NCBI GenBank assembly: GCA_019426215.1 | Contig: CM033391.1 | Span: 15,240,708 to 15,304,707 of the forward strand | DNA: 64,000 bases | Direction of reading: 5' to 3' | Source of the DNA: Buddleja alternifolia | Taxonomy: Eukaryota; Streptophyta; Magnoliopsida; Lamiales; Scrophulariaceae | Program-made: the position numbers and the translations under genes | Part shown: piece by piece, positions 10,977-22,680 of the stretch | How the letters are laid out: every line of letters begins with the position of its first letter | How positions within the stretch are numbered: the first letter of the stretch is position 1 | The notes under the pieces: model-generated | Told to the model about the DNA's origin: nothing | The model's database searches: none | The model's input: only the letters and a program-made list of their open reading frames with translations

Positions 10977-12299
10977 CTAGTTGACTGCCGAGAGGGACGA
11001 CCTCGACCCATCCTCTCGCCCAGCAGGATTTCCTTCACACCCGTCTGTACCCTGGAAGTTTTCCGGCGCGCTCCACTTCCAGTCATCTTTTGAGGTCACC
11101 AGACGATACAAGTTTTCATACTTCTCTCCTTTCATTAGGACCTTTCCGCCAAGTGTGATTTTCAGAACTCCACCTCCAGCTGAATACTCATAGCCCTCGG
11201 AGCCCAATTGGCTCATGGAAATTAGATTCCTTCGCATCTTCGGGACATATGCCACACCACCCAAAGTACGATCTAATCCATCAAACATTTTGATTTTCAC
11301 CACTCCTATACCCATGATTCTACAAGTAGAACCATCACCCAAGGACAAAGTACCTGCCCTCTTTTCTTGGAGCGAATCAAAATAATCCTTCCTGGAGCAT
11401 ACATGCATTACACATCCAGAATCTAGAATCCATCCATCCCGAGATGAAGTATCCATACGAGTAGAGACTGTGAAGACATCTCCATCGTATGCCACTACAG
11501 CATCACCACCACCACCATTATGACTAACATTGTCCTTCGCTCTATTAGGACAATTCCTTTTATAATGGCCTTCCTCGTGACAATGGTAGCACCTCCTGCC
11601 CTTCCCCCTGGCCTTTGAATCTGACCTGCTACTCGCAGATTCACCACCAGATATCCTCCCGTACCGATTCATGCCCCGAGTAACCAGCGCTGACTCATGT
11701 CCCACCTCTTGGTTTGCCTTCCTTTGTTTTTCGTGAGACAAAAGTGACGCACTCACATACTCCAAGTCTAGTGTATCTTTCCCGTATAGCAACGTCGTCA
11801 CTAGACTATCATATGAATCCGGGAGCGAGGTAAGAAGTAAAAGGGCTTTATCTTCTTCCTCGACTTTAACCCCAACTTTACGAAGTTGGTCCACCAGTCC
11901 GTTAAACTGGTTCATGTGATCCATCAAACTATCACCCTCCAGCATCTTGAGCCTGTAGAGCTGCCGTTTTAGATGCAATTTCGTAGACAAAGATTTCCCG
12001 AGATACAAATTCTCCAACTTTGCCCACAACTTTGGTGCCGAATCTTCAGAATCATCATCCACAACATTATTGATAATGTTGTCCGCAATACAAAGTCGAA
12101 TTGTGCTAACACAGCGCAATTCCAAATCTTTCCACCGTGCACTTTCCATATCCTTCGGTTTCGCCTCCTCTCCCTTCAACACCAATGCCAAACCATGTTG
12201 AATTAGAAGGTCTTTCACCCTTCTTTGCCAAAGAGTGAAATTCCCTTTGCCATCAAATTGTTGCACCGAAAACGTATTTGGCCTCGACGTGCCCTCCAT
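10977..12299 (-). CDS. GAG-protease polyprotein, copia type
   Basis: 440 residues from the ATG at 12299; a longer open frame upstream has no ATG. The N-terminal two thirds is a copia GAG (UBN2-like: LWQRRVKDLL, KLWAKLENLYLGKSLSTKL, LLLLTSLPDSYDSLV). A zinc knuckle follows (CYHCHEEGHYKRNC, pattern CX2CX4HX4C), then a pepsin-type protease start (WILDSGCVMHVCS, catalytic DSG). The ORF stops at 10977, before any GAG-pre-integrase or integrase domain. The frame is fully open, consistent with recent activity. It would make particle protein and possibly self-process; pol must come from another element. In ordinary copia elements this region is only the first quarter of the polyprotein. Confidence 0.9.
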   Translation of the reverse strand: MEGTSRPNTFSVQQFDGKGNFTLWQRRVKDLLIQHGLALVLKGEEAKPKDMESARWKDLELRCVSTIRLCIADNIINNVVDDDSEDSAPKLWAKLENLYLGKSLSTKLHLKRQLYRLKMLEGDSLMDHMNQFNGLVDQLRKVGVKVEEEDKALLLLTSLPDSYDSLVTTLLYGKDTLDLEYVSASLLSHEKQRKANQEVGHESALVTRGMNRYGRISGGESASSRSDSKARGKGRRCYHCHEEGHYKRNCPNRAKDNVSHNGGGGDAVVAYDGDVFTVSTRMDTSSRDGWILDSGCVMHVCSRKDYFDSLQEKRAGTLSLGDGSTCRIMGIGVVKIKMFDGLDRTLGGVAYVPKMRRNLISMSQLGSEGYEYSAGGGVLKITLGGKVLMKGEKYENLYRLVTSKDDWKWSAPENFQGTDGCEGNPAGREDGSRSSLSAVN

Positions 12300-12339
12300 C
12301 TTAATAAATAAATCTCGATTTATCAACCCTTAACCAAAT

Positions 12340-12352
12340 GGCTCTGATACCA
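12340..12352 (-). other. primer binding site, tRNA-iMet
   Basis: The minus strand reads TGGTATCAGAGCC two bases inside the 5' LTR, which pairs with the 3' end of initiator methionine tRNA, the usual primer for plant copia elements. Confidence 0.9.
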
Positions 12353-12354
12353 CT

Positions 12355-13059
12355 TGTTGGGCGCAGCGGAAGTTTTGGACCCGAGATTTAACTTATTAAG
12401 ATTCGGCAAGTCCCACCAACAAGTTGATGACAAAATAATACCCCAAAAATATAACTATAATGCACACAAGATTTACGTGGTTCGGCAAAATCCGCCTACG
12501 TCCACGAGAGTTTCCGTTCTTCCACTATGAGAGAAATTTACCGGTACAAAAAATACACACTTTGAGTTTATAGACAAACTCAAGAAAATCACTCTTGTAC
12601 AACCACTCTCAAAGTTATATAGAACACTACTCTCAACCCCCTTTGTATTGCCCCGAGAGAAAACCCCCACAAGTGTTTCCCGTGTAGTACAATTTGTATC
12701 TACCACAAATTGCTTTCCCTAGTATACACTACACTTTTCCTAGTATATACTACACTACACACACTTTGCTCTCTCTATGTTTTTGCTCTCGGATGGGATG
12801 CTTCAAATGAATGAAATTGCAACCTATTTATAGGCAATTTCCAAAGGTACAAGATTGAATCCAAACCATCTATTTATTTCCTTCAATCTTGGCCATCCAA
12901 CAATCTTCAACAAAAACGGCCACCTACCATGCAACTAGCCATTTTTCTTCTTCAACAAAAACGGCCACCTACCATGCAATTAGCCATTTTTTCTTCTTCA
13001 ATAAAAACGGCCACCTACCAATTTTATTTATTATTATTATTGTGGAAATATACCTAACA
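12355..13059 (-). repeat. 5' LTR of TR-GAG element
   Basis: 705 bp. On the minus strand CTATAAATAGG (near 12824-12834) is a good TATA box, so this LTR should drive transcription of the GAG ORF. The right target duplication TTTTT follows at 13060-13064. Confidence 0.9.
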
Positions 13060-15080
13060 TTTTTGAGGATCAAAGTTTCCAAATCCTTGACCAACCACAA
13101 AGAAGTTATAGCCATGAAGATGGAGAGGGTGGCTTTCTGCCCCGAGTATGCTCGTATCCTGCAACACCACTTCTACGGTGGTGTTGAATGGAAGCACCAT
13201 CACTTTTGTGCCGTTGGCCACCATCGTGTTGTTTGGTGGGGTCCCTGTGTAGTTGAATGGCATTATAGGATAACTAGGGAAATCAGAGGTGTAAACGCCG
13301 TTAGATTGGCTGGAGAAATAGGCCTGGAGAAGTGCTGTTGTGGGTGTTGTGAAGGAAATGTTGTTAATTGAAGCTGCAAATTTCGTGCCATTAGGCCCTT
13401 GGCATGTTTGGTTTCTCGGGCAGGGGTTGCTGCCCAGGCCTACGGTAAAGAAGAATTTTTTGTCGACGGTTTGTGGGACATTGGCTGGAAATTGAGCGTT
13501 TGCTAGACTGCGAAATTTGTTGCTGAAGTTTGCTACGAAAGATGTCCCGTTAATTGGTGGAAGTGTTGGGATCTGGAGAGAAGCTATTGAAGAGTTGAAG
13601 GATTTCTTAGAAGGGAATTTGTATTCGAGAATGCCAACGACAGTGGAGTTATCAAATGTGCCTTGGCCGGTGAAGTAAGGCCTTGCGGCCATCAAGAAAG
13701 TGGTGTTTGTGGGGTTAGGTTTGGTTTTGAGAAGAACATTGGTGGTTTGTCCTGGAGTTATGAGGAGAACACCTGTTTCGAATGGCTTTACGTATACTGC
13801 ATCAGCTTCTACAATAGTGAATGTGTGATTGGAAATACTAAAAAATAGATCATCATTGACTGCAGCATTGATTATGCGAAGAAGATATGTCTTCCCGGGC
13901 TTTACCTTCAGCTTGAAGGTCCCTGCAACATAGCATATGTCACAAAAAGTTTCATTAAGTTGGATAACAAATGTGGTATCATTTATACTCTATCCTAACA
14001 TAACAGGCCTAATTTGACCCGACTCTTTGTTTTGAATGCGAATTAAAATACCATTGGCGGAACAGTTGTAGGTTGGACCGGGGAATCCATTGATGGTGTA
14101 TGCATCGGAGACATTTGGTCCACCTCCAGTCTGAAGAGCTTGTTCGATAACTGTCTCAGTATTGGCATTCCACCACTCTCCTGTCATATTTTTCGTGCAT
14201 GTTAATACATAAAATCTTGATAAAATCAACTATTTGTTCTATCTAAGAGCGAATTAGTTGTGACTTAACCGAAAATAATTGGAACTTCCTTGTGGGGTTT
14301 GGGAAAAGGGTAAGACGAATTTTTGATAGGGAGGATGACTATTGGTCCATAAAGAGTGGCTCTCAACCAGGAGCTGTGAGCATGCCAAAGCAGAGTCCCT
14401 CTCTGCCCTATAATGGTGAAATTGTACACATAGCTCTGACCACTTTGAATTGGGCACTGAGTCACGTACGCTGGTCCGTCCGCCCACCCGCTCATCAGCT
14501 GCCTAACCCCATGCCTGATTTTCATAATGTCAACAAAGTAATGACAAATTAAAAATGTCATGTTTAATCCTTTGTAATAATTAAAAGAAGATGAGGGAAA
14601 TGTGTGGTACCAATGGATGGAGACATTGTTGGAGACGTTGTTAACCACCTTGATCACGACACGGTCACCCTCCCTTGCAACAATACGAGGCCCAGGGAAT
14701 TTTCCATTCACAGTAGGAATGGTTTTAGTATGGCACAATCTAGTCACATTATGCAGCTCTATCTGCAAACATATGAAATACCGTAATTAATTGTAAACTC
14801 TTAAACGTATGAGGCTAACTAACTAACTACTCTATGGTACGCGAAATAGTTACATTGAACTTGTAGTGCCTCGTCACGCCTGTTTGTTGCGCCAATCCAA
14901 TGTCAAAAAATGAAAAGATCACGAGAAAGGAAATAGAAAATGCAGGTGATGGAAGAACGGATGAGCCCATCTCTTCTTTAGTTACTTGTATCGTTTGTAA
15001 AAACAAATGGAGATATGAGAGAAAAACTAGGTAGCTATAACTTGTTCTTGTGCAGTAATATTTGTGGAAATTGTGCATTG

Positions 15081-15088
15081 TTATATAG
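15081..15088 (-). promoter_or_regulatory. TATA box of laccase gene
   Basis: The minus strand reads CTATATAA about 110 bases upstream of the laccase ATG. This implies a 5' leader of roughly 80 bases. Confidence 0.5.
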
Positions 15089-17783
15089 GAGTTGAATGGT
15101 TGATTAGGAAATAAGATTTGTAGTCAAGAAAATTAAAACTAAAGAAAAGTGCGATAGAGTAGAGGGATACTATACCAAGAGTTGGTCCCATAGTCAACCT
15201 TTAACTTTCACTCTCAGCTCAACAGTATTAATCAAATGAGTATAATTTGGTTGAACATTCTCCCTAATCTCCTTAAACTTTATATGCTTTGCCACTAATG
15301 TATTTCTTGCATTTCATATACAACATATTAATAACTCTATATTGACAAATAAGGGAAAAAAAAAAAAAGAATTAGCTACTCTCGTATTCAATTAGAGAAT
15401 AAGAAAAAAGAATTATTTCATATCGGTTTGTAAGTATGCCAAACAAAGTTTGAACACTTCGTTCGTTTAATACGATTTGAAGCTCGACCAATAAATTAGT
15501 TAAAAAATGCTAAAATATGTGAAATATATCAAACTAACCGTAGTCTATTTATTTTCATTTTCATCAAAGCTCATTCAAGTTTTGGTTCTATTTACAGTCA
15601 AATCAAGCCGATACATAATTTGAATATGTACAAAAATTCAAACAAAACTTGGATAATATCTTGACGCGGCTCAACTTGATTAGTTCACACCCCTAGTTCC
15701 AGGATTCAAACTCTATAAATTTTGACGGGTTATGTGCAGCATTTATTAAGTTTCTTTGGAGATTGTCCGATCATATAGCATATAATTTTGCAATTATAAT
15801 TAGACAGTTCCAACTCTTTTAGTAACATAATAATACTCTTTTTTTTTTTGGTTACAGTAACAGAATAATACAACTATTAATCTTCTTCAATAAGACTAAT
15901 AGCTATCAGTACACCAGTTCTTTCATCATTTTAAGCCAAATTCATGACCAATGTAATCATTTACATGGGACGGTTCGGAGGACATGGAAAATGGACATAT
16001 CATCCACCTTTCTTATAAGGGAGATAAGAATTTTATATGCCAAAGATTAGGGTATTTAATACTAGTTTAGACTACTAAAATTCACCGTAAAGTAAAAACC
16101 AGATGCATAATTTTAAAATACACAGCTGGAGTTAGTGTTTTAAGGCGCAGGAAAGTATAATAATTCAGTCACCAACTACGGATCTTGTAATGAACTCCTG
16201 GCATTTAATTTTAATACTCATTTCTGCCTTTCACATTTCTTTCATGTCTCACTTTTTAAATCTCTAAGCTATTTGTAGAGTACTCAAAGCAATCACAGAA
16301 TTTTGTAATTAATGTACATAGTTGATCTGCGTCGTTTTTCGGACACGGTAACGAACCAACTCAGTCGAGGTTTAGGTTGGACACAGGCCGGAGATGAATG
16401 GATTATAGACTGCACTCAAGACAATACATAGATGCCTACGTACCTATCGGACACGGTAACGAACCAACTCAGTCGAGGTTCAGGTTGGACACGGGTCGGA
16501 GACGAATGGATTATAGACTGCACTCAAGACAATACATAGATGCCTACGTATCTATCGTGATGATTAAGCCTAGTGTGTTCAATCGTTTAGGTCGTATCTA
16601 ACATAGTATTGTATTTACAAAACTTACTCAAAGTCTAGATCATAGTATAGGGTCGTTATGCTCTCAATAAATATTAAGAGAGAATTTTATAGAATGATTG
16701 TGTAACATTTATTCAGTCATAAATGAGAGTATTTATAGATGACACCATGTACGAAATCAGCTTCGTCATGTAGACGGTTCAGATGATGACACGTGGATAA
16801 ATCCATGACTCTGATTCATGGGTCGTTTGGTTAGGTTTCAGGTCGATTGATCCAATTCAGGAAAAGCACTCGGATCTTGGGTCCAAATGGCTTGAGAGTG
16901 TATTTTTTAGGGTATATTTGTAAATTAATTGCAATGCCCAAAATAGGTAATATCATCTAGTCTCCCAATTCATTAGACCTAAGTTGATGTGGATTCTTTA
17001 AGAAATCTGAATTTTGGGCTTAACGAATTATATATGTCAAAGTATGTAGAAGATGTCTCTTGCATTGTTATGGATGCCTCGCAAAATAGCCATCAAATGT
17101 GAGTCGTAATAGTGATAATTTATTTTATTGCTTTTTCTTTTATGTGATTTATATTTAATTAATCTATTTTTCAGAAAGTAATTTTGTTGGAATAAAAAAA
17201 ATTAAAATATTTTATGAGATATCTTAGAAGTTAAAAAAAGAAAAACCAAAAAAAGATATCTCAGAAATTAAAATATATAATTTTCAACACTTTTTGATAT
17301 TTTAGAAACTTTGATGTTTTTTTCAATTCTTATACAACTTTTAATTTTTTTTAATGAAAAATTGAACATTTATTGAAACTTATTACGTAATTTAGATATT
17401 AAATTGTTCAATTTTTGTTATTAAAAAATAATGTTATATAAATATAAGAATTAACTAAAATACCTAATCTTTTATATTTCATAATTTTTATATTTTCAAA
17501 AGAATGTTAATTTATTTAGATTATTTTAAATATATTTTTATAACAATTCAATTTTTTATCATGATATTAAATTATTGTATTTTTTAACTCTATTTAAGTT
17601 TAAAAAATGAATTTGAAATATATAATTTTAATGTTTCCTATTTTTTGGACATTAAAATTAGATGCTTTATATTTTTATAAGATTTTCTTATCCATGTCGG
17701 TGTTTTTTAAATAAATGGAAAATTCAAAAAAAAAAACACGTAATTATGGGACCAATTTTCCCAGTGCAACAAAATGTATATAT
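15089..17783. other. intergenic, no gene seen; possible LTR fragment
   Basis: AT-rich. Around 16560-16960 a stretch with a reverse TATA-like sequence (minus strand CTATAAATACTCTC near 16726-16739) and a less AT-rich composition looks like a piece of an LTR, but I cannot define its ends. 17100-17770 is nearly pure A/T and holds nothing recognisable. Confidence 0.4.
16340..16555. repeat. two-copy 108-bp tandem repeat
   Basis: Copy 1 (16340-16447) and copy 2 (16448-16555) are nearly identical, with only a few substitutions such as TTTAGG/TTCAGG and ACAGGC/ACGGGT. Each begins CGGACACGGTAACGAACC. No third copy is visible. Confidence 0.85.
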
Positions 17784-17928
17784 TGTTAGAATTATTATAG
17801 AGTTTATATTAGAATAGGTTTGTTAGTCTTTATTTCCTTATTTATTATTTCTTTGTTCACCAAGTCTTGTAATGTATATATATGTTTCTATCATCAATAA
17901 TACAAGTGTGGAGAATTATATTCTAACA
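17784..17928 (+). repeat. 5' LTR, copia
   Basis: 145 bp, TGTTAGAATTATTATAG to GAATTATATTCTAACA. Confidence 0.92.
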
Positions 17929-17939
17929 TGGTATCAGCC
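17929..17939 (+). other. primer binding site, tRNA-iMet
   Basis: TGGTATCAGCC follows the LTR without a gap. It matches the usual iMet site (TGGTATCAGAGCC) with a two-base loss. Confidence 0.8.
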
Positions 17940-18273
17940 AAAAACCTAGTATCCTAGGCCTCCCTACCCTCTCAAACCGCCGCCCTCCACTCTGCCGCCG
18001 GTGATACCACCGCTGCCGCCACTTCCTTTTCTTACCGTTTAAGTCGTTGATCTCCACAACGCCACATAATTCAGTAAATCAGCCTCCTTCAGCACAACAA
18101 TTCGCCCTCTTTCCTGCATTTTTTGTGCCTCTAATTTTTGAAGTCTACCACTCAATTGTCGGATCGTCCTTCTCTCCATCCATACTCTACGGTACAATTT
18201 CTGTCGTTATCTTTACCTTTAATTCTTGATTGTTATTTAATTTCGTGTTTCGATTCGCGTTTTCTCTTTTATA

Positions 18274-19170
18274 ATGTCTGACCCGGAAACCTCCTCAGCT
18301 ACCGATATTGCCACCCACAAAACCTCCCCCCTTCATCCCTCTCTTGCCGCCGGCAATGTCCAAACTTCTTTTGGTTTTAAATTATCAGACGTTGATTCAA
18401 ATTATAAATTATGGCGAGGCATGCTTATGGATTTATGTCGTAGTTACTCTGTTTTTCCTCATCTTACTGGTCAATCAAAACCCCTTAATGAACATGATGA
18501 GGCTTGGTTTTCAATTGATTCCACTACAAAAAGATGGTTTTATTCAACTGTGGATCTCAAACTTCTGAAAAATCTTGATCTCGAATACGCCTCTTCCCAT
18601 GATATTTGGTTTGCAATTGAAGAAAACTTTCGTAATAACAAACCCTCTAGATCACTTCAACTTAATGCTTGTTTTCGTAGTCTCCAAAAAGGAACTCTTT
18701 CTATAAATCAGTACTGTCAAGAGATGAAGTTTTTAGCCGATAATCTCTCTGACCTTGATAGCCCCATCAACGATCAGGACTTTAGTCTACAACTTTTACA
18801 TGGGCTTCCGGAATCCTATCTCCCATTGATAACCGTCATTACCACAAAAACTCCCCTCCCGTCTTTCCCCGAAATTCGCAATTTACTTCTTCTCAATGAG
18901 TCTCGAGAATCCCGTTACCACACTACTGACTCTGCCACTGCCCTTATTTCTCAAACCCCAAACCACTATGCGAATCGAAATATGTCTAGAAATAATTATC
19001 GAGGACGTGGTAGAGGTACTGGCCGAGGTCAAGGCCGTGGTCGTGGGTCCTATTATGGTTCACAATTGGGTCCCCAATTTAATTCTACAAGTGCTACTAA
19101 TCCATTTTTCAGTAGGTCCAACAGCCTCCTTCAGGCCCCCTCGGCCAGCCTTCTTTTTCGGCCCGTCTAG
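18274..19170 (+). pseudogene. copia GAG, frame lost near its end
   Basis: A 298-codon ORF from the ATG at 18274. It contains a copia GAG core (NYKLWRGMLMDLCRSYSVF, then LQKGTLSINQYCQEMKFLAD and LLHGLPESYLPLITVI) and a Gly/Arg-rich tail (RGRGRGTGRGQGRGRG) in the position of a nucleic-acid-binding region. I see no CCHC knuckle. The frame is lost near 19120: the Pro/Gln-rich continuation toward the protease runs in another frame. Intact relatives read through into pol. Confidence 0.8.
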
Positions 19171-22100
19171 CAACTCAGCCCACCTGGCACCCCAATCAGC
19201 AACCCGCTTCACCCTTCTTTTCGGCTGGCCCATCTGCTCCAGCGTACTGGGCTTACCATCAACAGCCCATCAACTCCACGTGGCCCCAGCACTCGGTCCA
19301 GCAGGCTTCGGTCCAGCCCCTCTCTGCCGCGTTTCAGCCCAACAACTCGCCTGGGCTTCTTGGGCCACCCCCCAATCAAGCCCATTCTGCCGTCTAGTCT
19401 TCACCAAATCAGCCCATGGATCTTTCTACCATTTTTCAGACGATGTCTCTCAGCAAACCTGACGATCAATGGTATTTGGACACCGGTGCAACTTCTCACA
19501 TGACCCCTCACCAAGGTACACTTTTAAATATCGTACCAAATAATATTTCTTCTTCTATTATTGTTGGTAATGGTGTTGTGCTCCCTATTTCCTCTATTGG
19601 TAACTCCACTCTTCCCTCAAACTCTGGTTCTCTTTATTTAAATAATGTTCTTGTTTCCCCCTCTCTCGTTAAAAATCTCATCTCTGTTCGTCAGTTTACT
19701 CGTGATAATTTATGTTTCATTGAATTTGACCCCTCCGATTTTTCTATAAAGGATCTTAGGACGGGTGCCCTTGTTCTCCGGAGCAATAGCAGTGGTGACC
19801 TCTACCCTTTTCGTACTTCCTCTACCGCTCTCGTCTCTACTCAATCTTCCGCTCCATTATCTCCCACGACTTGGCATCGTCGTCTCGGCCATCCTGGAGT
19901 TTCTGTCTTTTCTTTTCTTAGTAGTCGAAATTTTATTAAATGTAATAAGGATTATTCCAAGTCTTTGTGTCATGCGTGTCAATTAGGAAAACATAAACGT
20001 TTACCATTTTTTTCATCTTCGTCTGTTAGTTCCCATTTATTTAATGTTGTTCACTCGGATCTTTGGACCTCACCGATTTCGAGTGTTGGTGGCTATAAAT
20101 ATTATATATTATTTTTGGATGATTTTTCTCATTTTTTGTGGATTTTTCCTTTAGTCAATAAATCCGATGCATACAAAGTTTTTGTTACTTTTTCCTCTTA
20201 TGTTCAAAATCAATTTCACACCACTACTAAATCTTTTTACTGTGATCATGGAGGTGAATTTGACAATAAATTATTTCATCAGTATTTTCAAACTCATGGC
20301 ATTACTTTTCGTTTTTCATGTCCACACACCTCACAACAAAACGGTAAGGCTGAAAGAACCATTCAATCCGTGAACAACATCATTCGTACTCTTCTTTTTC
20401 AAACTTCTCTTCCTCCCTCTCTCTGGGTCGAAGCCCCCCACATGGTGGTTCATCTTCTAAACATTCTCCCTACGACTACTCTTTCCTACAAAACCCCCTT
20501 TGAATTATTGTATGGTATTTTCCCGACTTATGATCATCTACGTGTCTTCGGTTGTTTATGCTATCCTAACCTCTCTGCCTCTACTCCTCACAAACTTGCC
20601 CCTCGTTCTTCCTCGTGTGTCTTTCTAGGATATCCTTCCAATCATAAAGGTTATCGTTGCCTTGATCTCCTTACTAACAAAATCATCCTTTCTCGTCATG
20701 TCGTATTCGATGAATCTACGTTTCCTTATGCCTCTCATTCTAGTCCTCCCTCTTCTTCTTCCTATGATTTTCTCTCTCACGATGATGACTCACCCACTAT
20801 TTTCCACACCCTCGGCTCTCCCTCCGGTTTTCCTCCGCACCCAGCACCTGCCACGTCATCCCGCGCTGTCACGTCACCTTGCGCTGCCACGTCACCTCCT
20901 GCTGCCGCATCACCTCCTGCCGCCACATCACCCCCTACCGCCACATCACCTCCAGTAGCCACGTCACCTCCGGCCTCCACTTATCCCTCCATTTCTTCTC
21001 CGTCATCTCCTTTCCGTTCCTTCTCATTCTTCAATTCCTCTTCCCTCTCACCCTATGACCACTCGTTCTAAATCTGGCATTACAAAGCCTCGCTCCCTTT
21101 TTAATCTCTCCGCTCATTCTCTTTCCCTTCTTCCTCGTTCTTCCACTCAAGCACTTAAAGATTCCAATTGGAAACGTGCCATGGAGGATGAACTCTCTGC
21201 TTTCCACTCCAGTGGCATGTGGGTTCTTGTTCCCTGTCCTCCTAATGTTAATATTGTTGGTTCTAAATGGATCTTTAGCCATAAGTTTCGTTCTGATGGT
21301 TCTCTTGAACGTTATAAGGCTCGTCTTGTTGGGCAAGGTTTTACTCAGCAACCTGGGATTGACTATGAGGATACCTTTAGTCCTGTTGTTAAGTCTGCCA
21401 CCATTCGTACTATTCTTAGTATTGCTACCTCCCTATCCTGGCCTCTCCATCAACTTGATGTCAAAAATGCTTTCCTCCACGGTCATCTCTTTGAAACTGT
21501 CTACATGAAACAACCACCGGGTTATACTCATTCTGACTTTCCTAACCACGTCTGTCTTCTTAAGAAAACTCTGTATGGGCTTAAACAAGCCCCTCGCGCG
21601 TGGCACCACCGATTTGCCACTTTCTTATCATCTCTTGGTTTCATTAGCAGCAAGTCCGATGCTTCTCTATTCATTTTTCGCCAAGGTTCTGCTACTGCAT
21701 TTCTTCTCCTTTACGTCGATGACATTGTTCTCACTGCTTCGTCCACCACTCTTTTATCTAAAATCACGTCTCTTCTTTCTGCTGAATTTTCCATGACTGA
21801 TTTAGGTCCTCTGCATTATTTCCTCGGTATTTCTGTCTCTCGCTCTTCCTCTGGTCTTTTCATTTCTCAAGAAAAATTTGCCCTCGAAATTCTTGATCGT
21901 GCCAATATGTCCAACTGTAATCCAGTCTCCACTCCCGCCGACACCACTTCTAAACTTTCATTATCTTCTTCTTCTCCCTTTTCTGATCCTACTCTCTATC
22001 GTAGTCTCGCCGGTGCTCTTCAATACCTCACCTTCACTCGTCCTGATCTCTCTTTCGTGGTTCAGCAACTCTGTCTTTTCATACATGATCCTCGTGATCA

Positions 22101-22680
22101 TCACATGACTGCTCTCAAGAGAGTCCTTCGTTATGTTAAGGGCACCATCTCTCAGGGTCTTTTTATTAGCCCCTCTTCATCTGCCCAGCTCACAGTTTAT
22201 TCTGATGCTGATTAGGCGGGATGTCCTGACACTCGTCGTTCGACCTCTGGATATTGTGTTTTCCTCTGGGATAATCTTGTGTCTTGGTCTTTTAAACGCC
22301 AGCATGTCGTTTCTCGGTCCAGTGCTGAAGCCGAGTATCGAGGCGTTGCCAATGCAGTTGCTGAAGCATCCTGGCTCCGTAATCTTCTTCTTGAACTTCA
22401 CTGTCCTCTTCGTTCTACCACTGTTGTTTTCTGTGATAATATCAGTACTGTTTATCTTTGTTCTAATCCAGTGCAGCACCAACGCACCAAACATGTAGAA
22501 TTAGATATACATTTTGTACGTGAAAAAGTGGCTTTTGGTGATATTCCTGTGCTTCATGTACCATCCTCACACCAGTTTACATACATTTTTACTAAGGGAT
22601 TGTCGTCATCTCTTTTTGTTGATTTTCGTACCAGTCTCAATGTTCGGTCCCCTCCCGTTTCGACTGCTGGGGAGTGTTAG
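19171..22680 (+). pseudogene. copia pol (PR-IN-RT-RH), broken
   Basis: The protease starts at WYLDTGATSHM (19473 on). A GAG-pre-integrase zinc region follows (HRRLGHPG, CHACQLGKHK), then the integrase core with its D-D-E residues in HSDLW, CDHGGEF and QNGKAERT. RT has YARLVGQGF-like and YGLKQAPRAW motifs and the catalytic YVDDIVL. RNase H has SDAD, SAEAEYRGV and FCDN. Lesions seen: a TAG just before the protease (near 19397), a frame change near 21050 between integrase and RT, and TAG in place of the expected Trp codon at 22213-22215 in RNase H. Otherwise coding is well preserved, so loss of function is fairly recent. Confidence 0.88.
22667..22674 (+). other. polypurine tract
   Basis: CTGGGGAG directly precedes the 3' LTR. 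Confidence 0.7.

Larger units (their letters stand above)
10120..13059 (-). mobile_element. TR-GAG type non-autonomous copia-like LTR element
   Basis: A complete element of 2940 bp: two 705-bp LTRs beginning TG and ending CA, a primer site for tRNA-iMet, a polypurine tract and a 5-bp target duplication. The 1530-bp interior holds one ORF (gag plus protease); integrase, reverse transcriptase and RNase H are absent. It therefore depends on an autonomous relative for movement. This is the structure described in plants as terminal-repeat retrotransposons with a GAG domain (TR-GAG). It is oriented opposite to the + strand, the same orientation as the laccase gene. Confidence 0.9.
9578..14970 (-). 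pseudogene. laccase gene disrupted in exon 5 by LTR element
   Basis: Plant laccases are secreted multicopper oxidases that oxidise monolignols and flavonoids. Six exons can be placed, all with GT-AG introns: 14970-14854, 14762-14611, 14514-14270, 14180-14052, 13922-13060 continued at 10114-10015, and 9708-9578. The sizes 152, 245 and 129 for exons 2-4 are the canonical plant laccase sizes as I remember them. The spliced frame without the insertion is 1737 bases (578 residues) with no other lesion. Exon 1 encodes a signal peptide. Copper ligands are visible: HW-HG split across the exon 2/3 junction, HAHSSW, HPLHLHG and HCHFEVHF. A 2940-bp LTR element interrupts exon 5 just after FGNFDPQ, so a normal transcript would lose the last copper motif (HCHFEVHF). 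It is probably null unless the insert is spliced out. Which laccase paralogue it is remains unassigned. Confidence 0.9.

Noticed and set aside
16340..16555. Possible CRISPR-like array
   Set aside because: Only two contiguous 108-bp copies without spacers, in a plant genome; it is a plain tandem duplication.
16560..16960. Solo LTR
   Set aside because: A reverse TATA-like sequence and composition suggest an LTR, but no TG/CA ends with a target duplication could be set.
20777..20980. Gly/Ala/Asp/Val repeat ORF on the minus strand
   Set aside because: It is the antisense of a Pro/Ala/Thr/Ser-rich linker in the copia integrase C-terminus.
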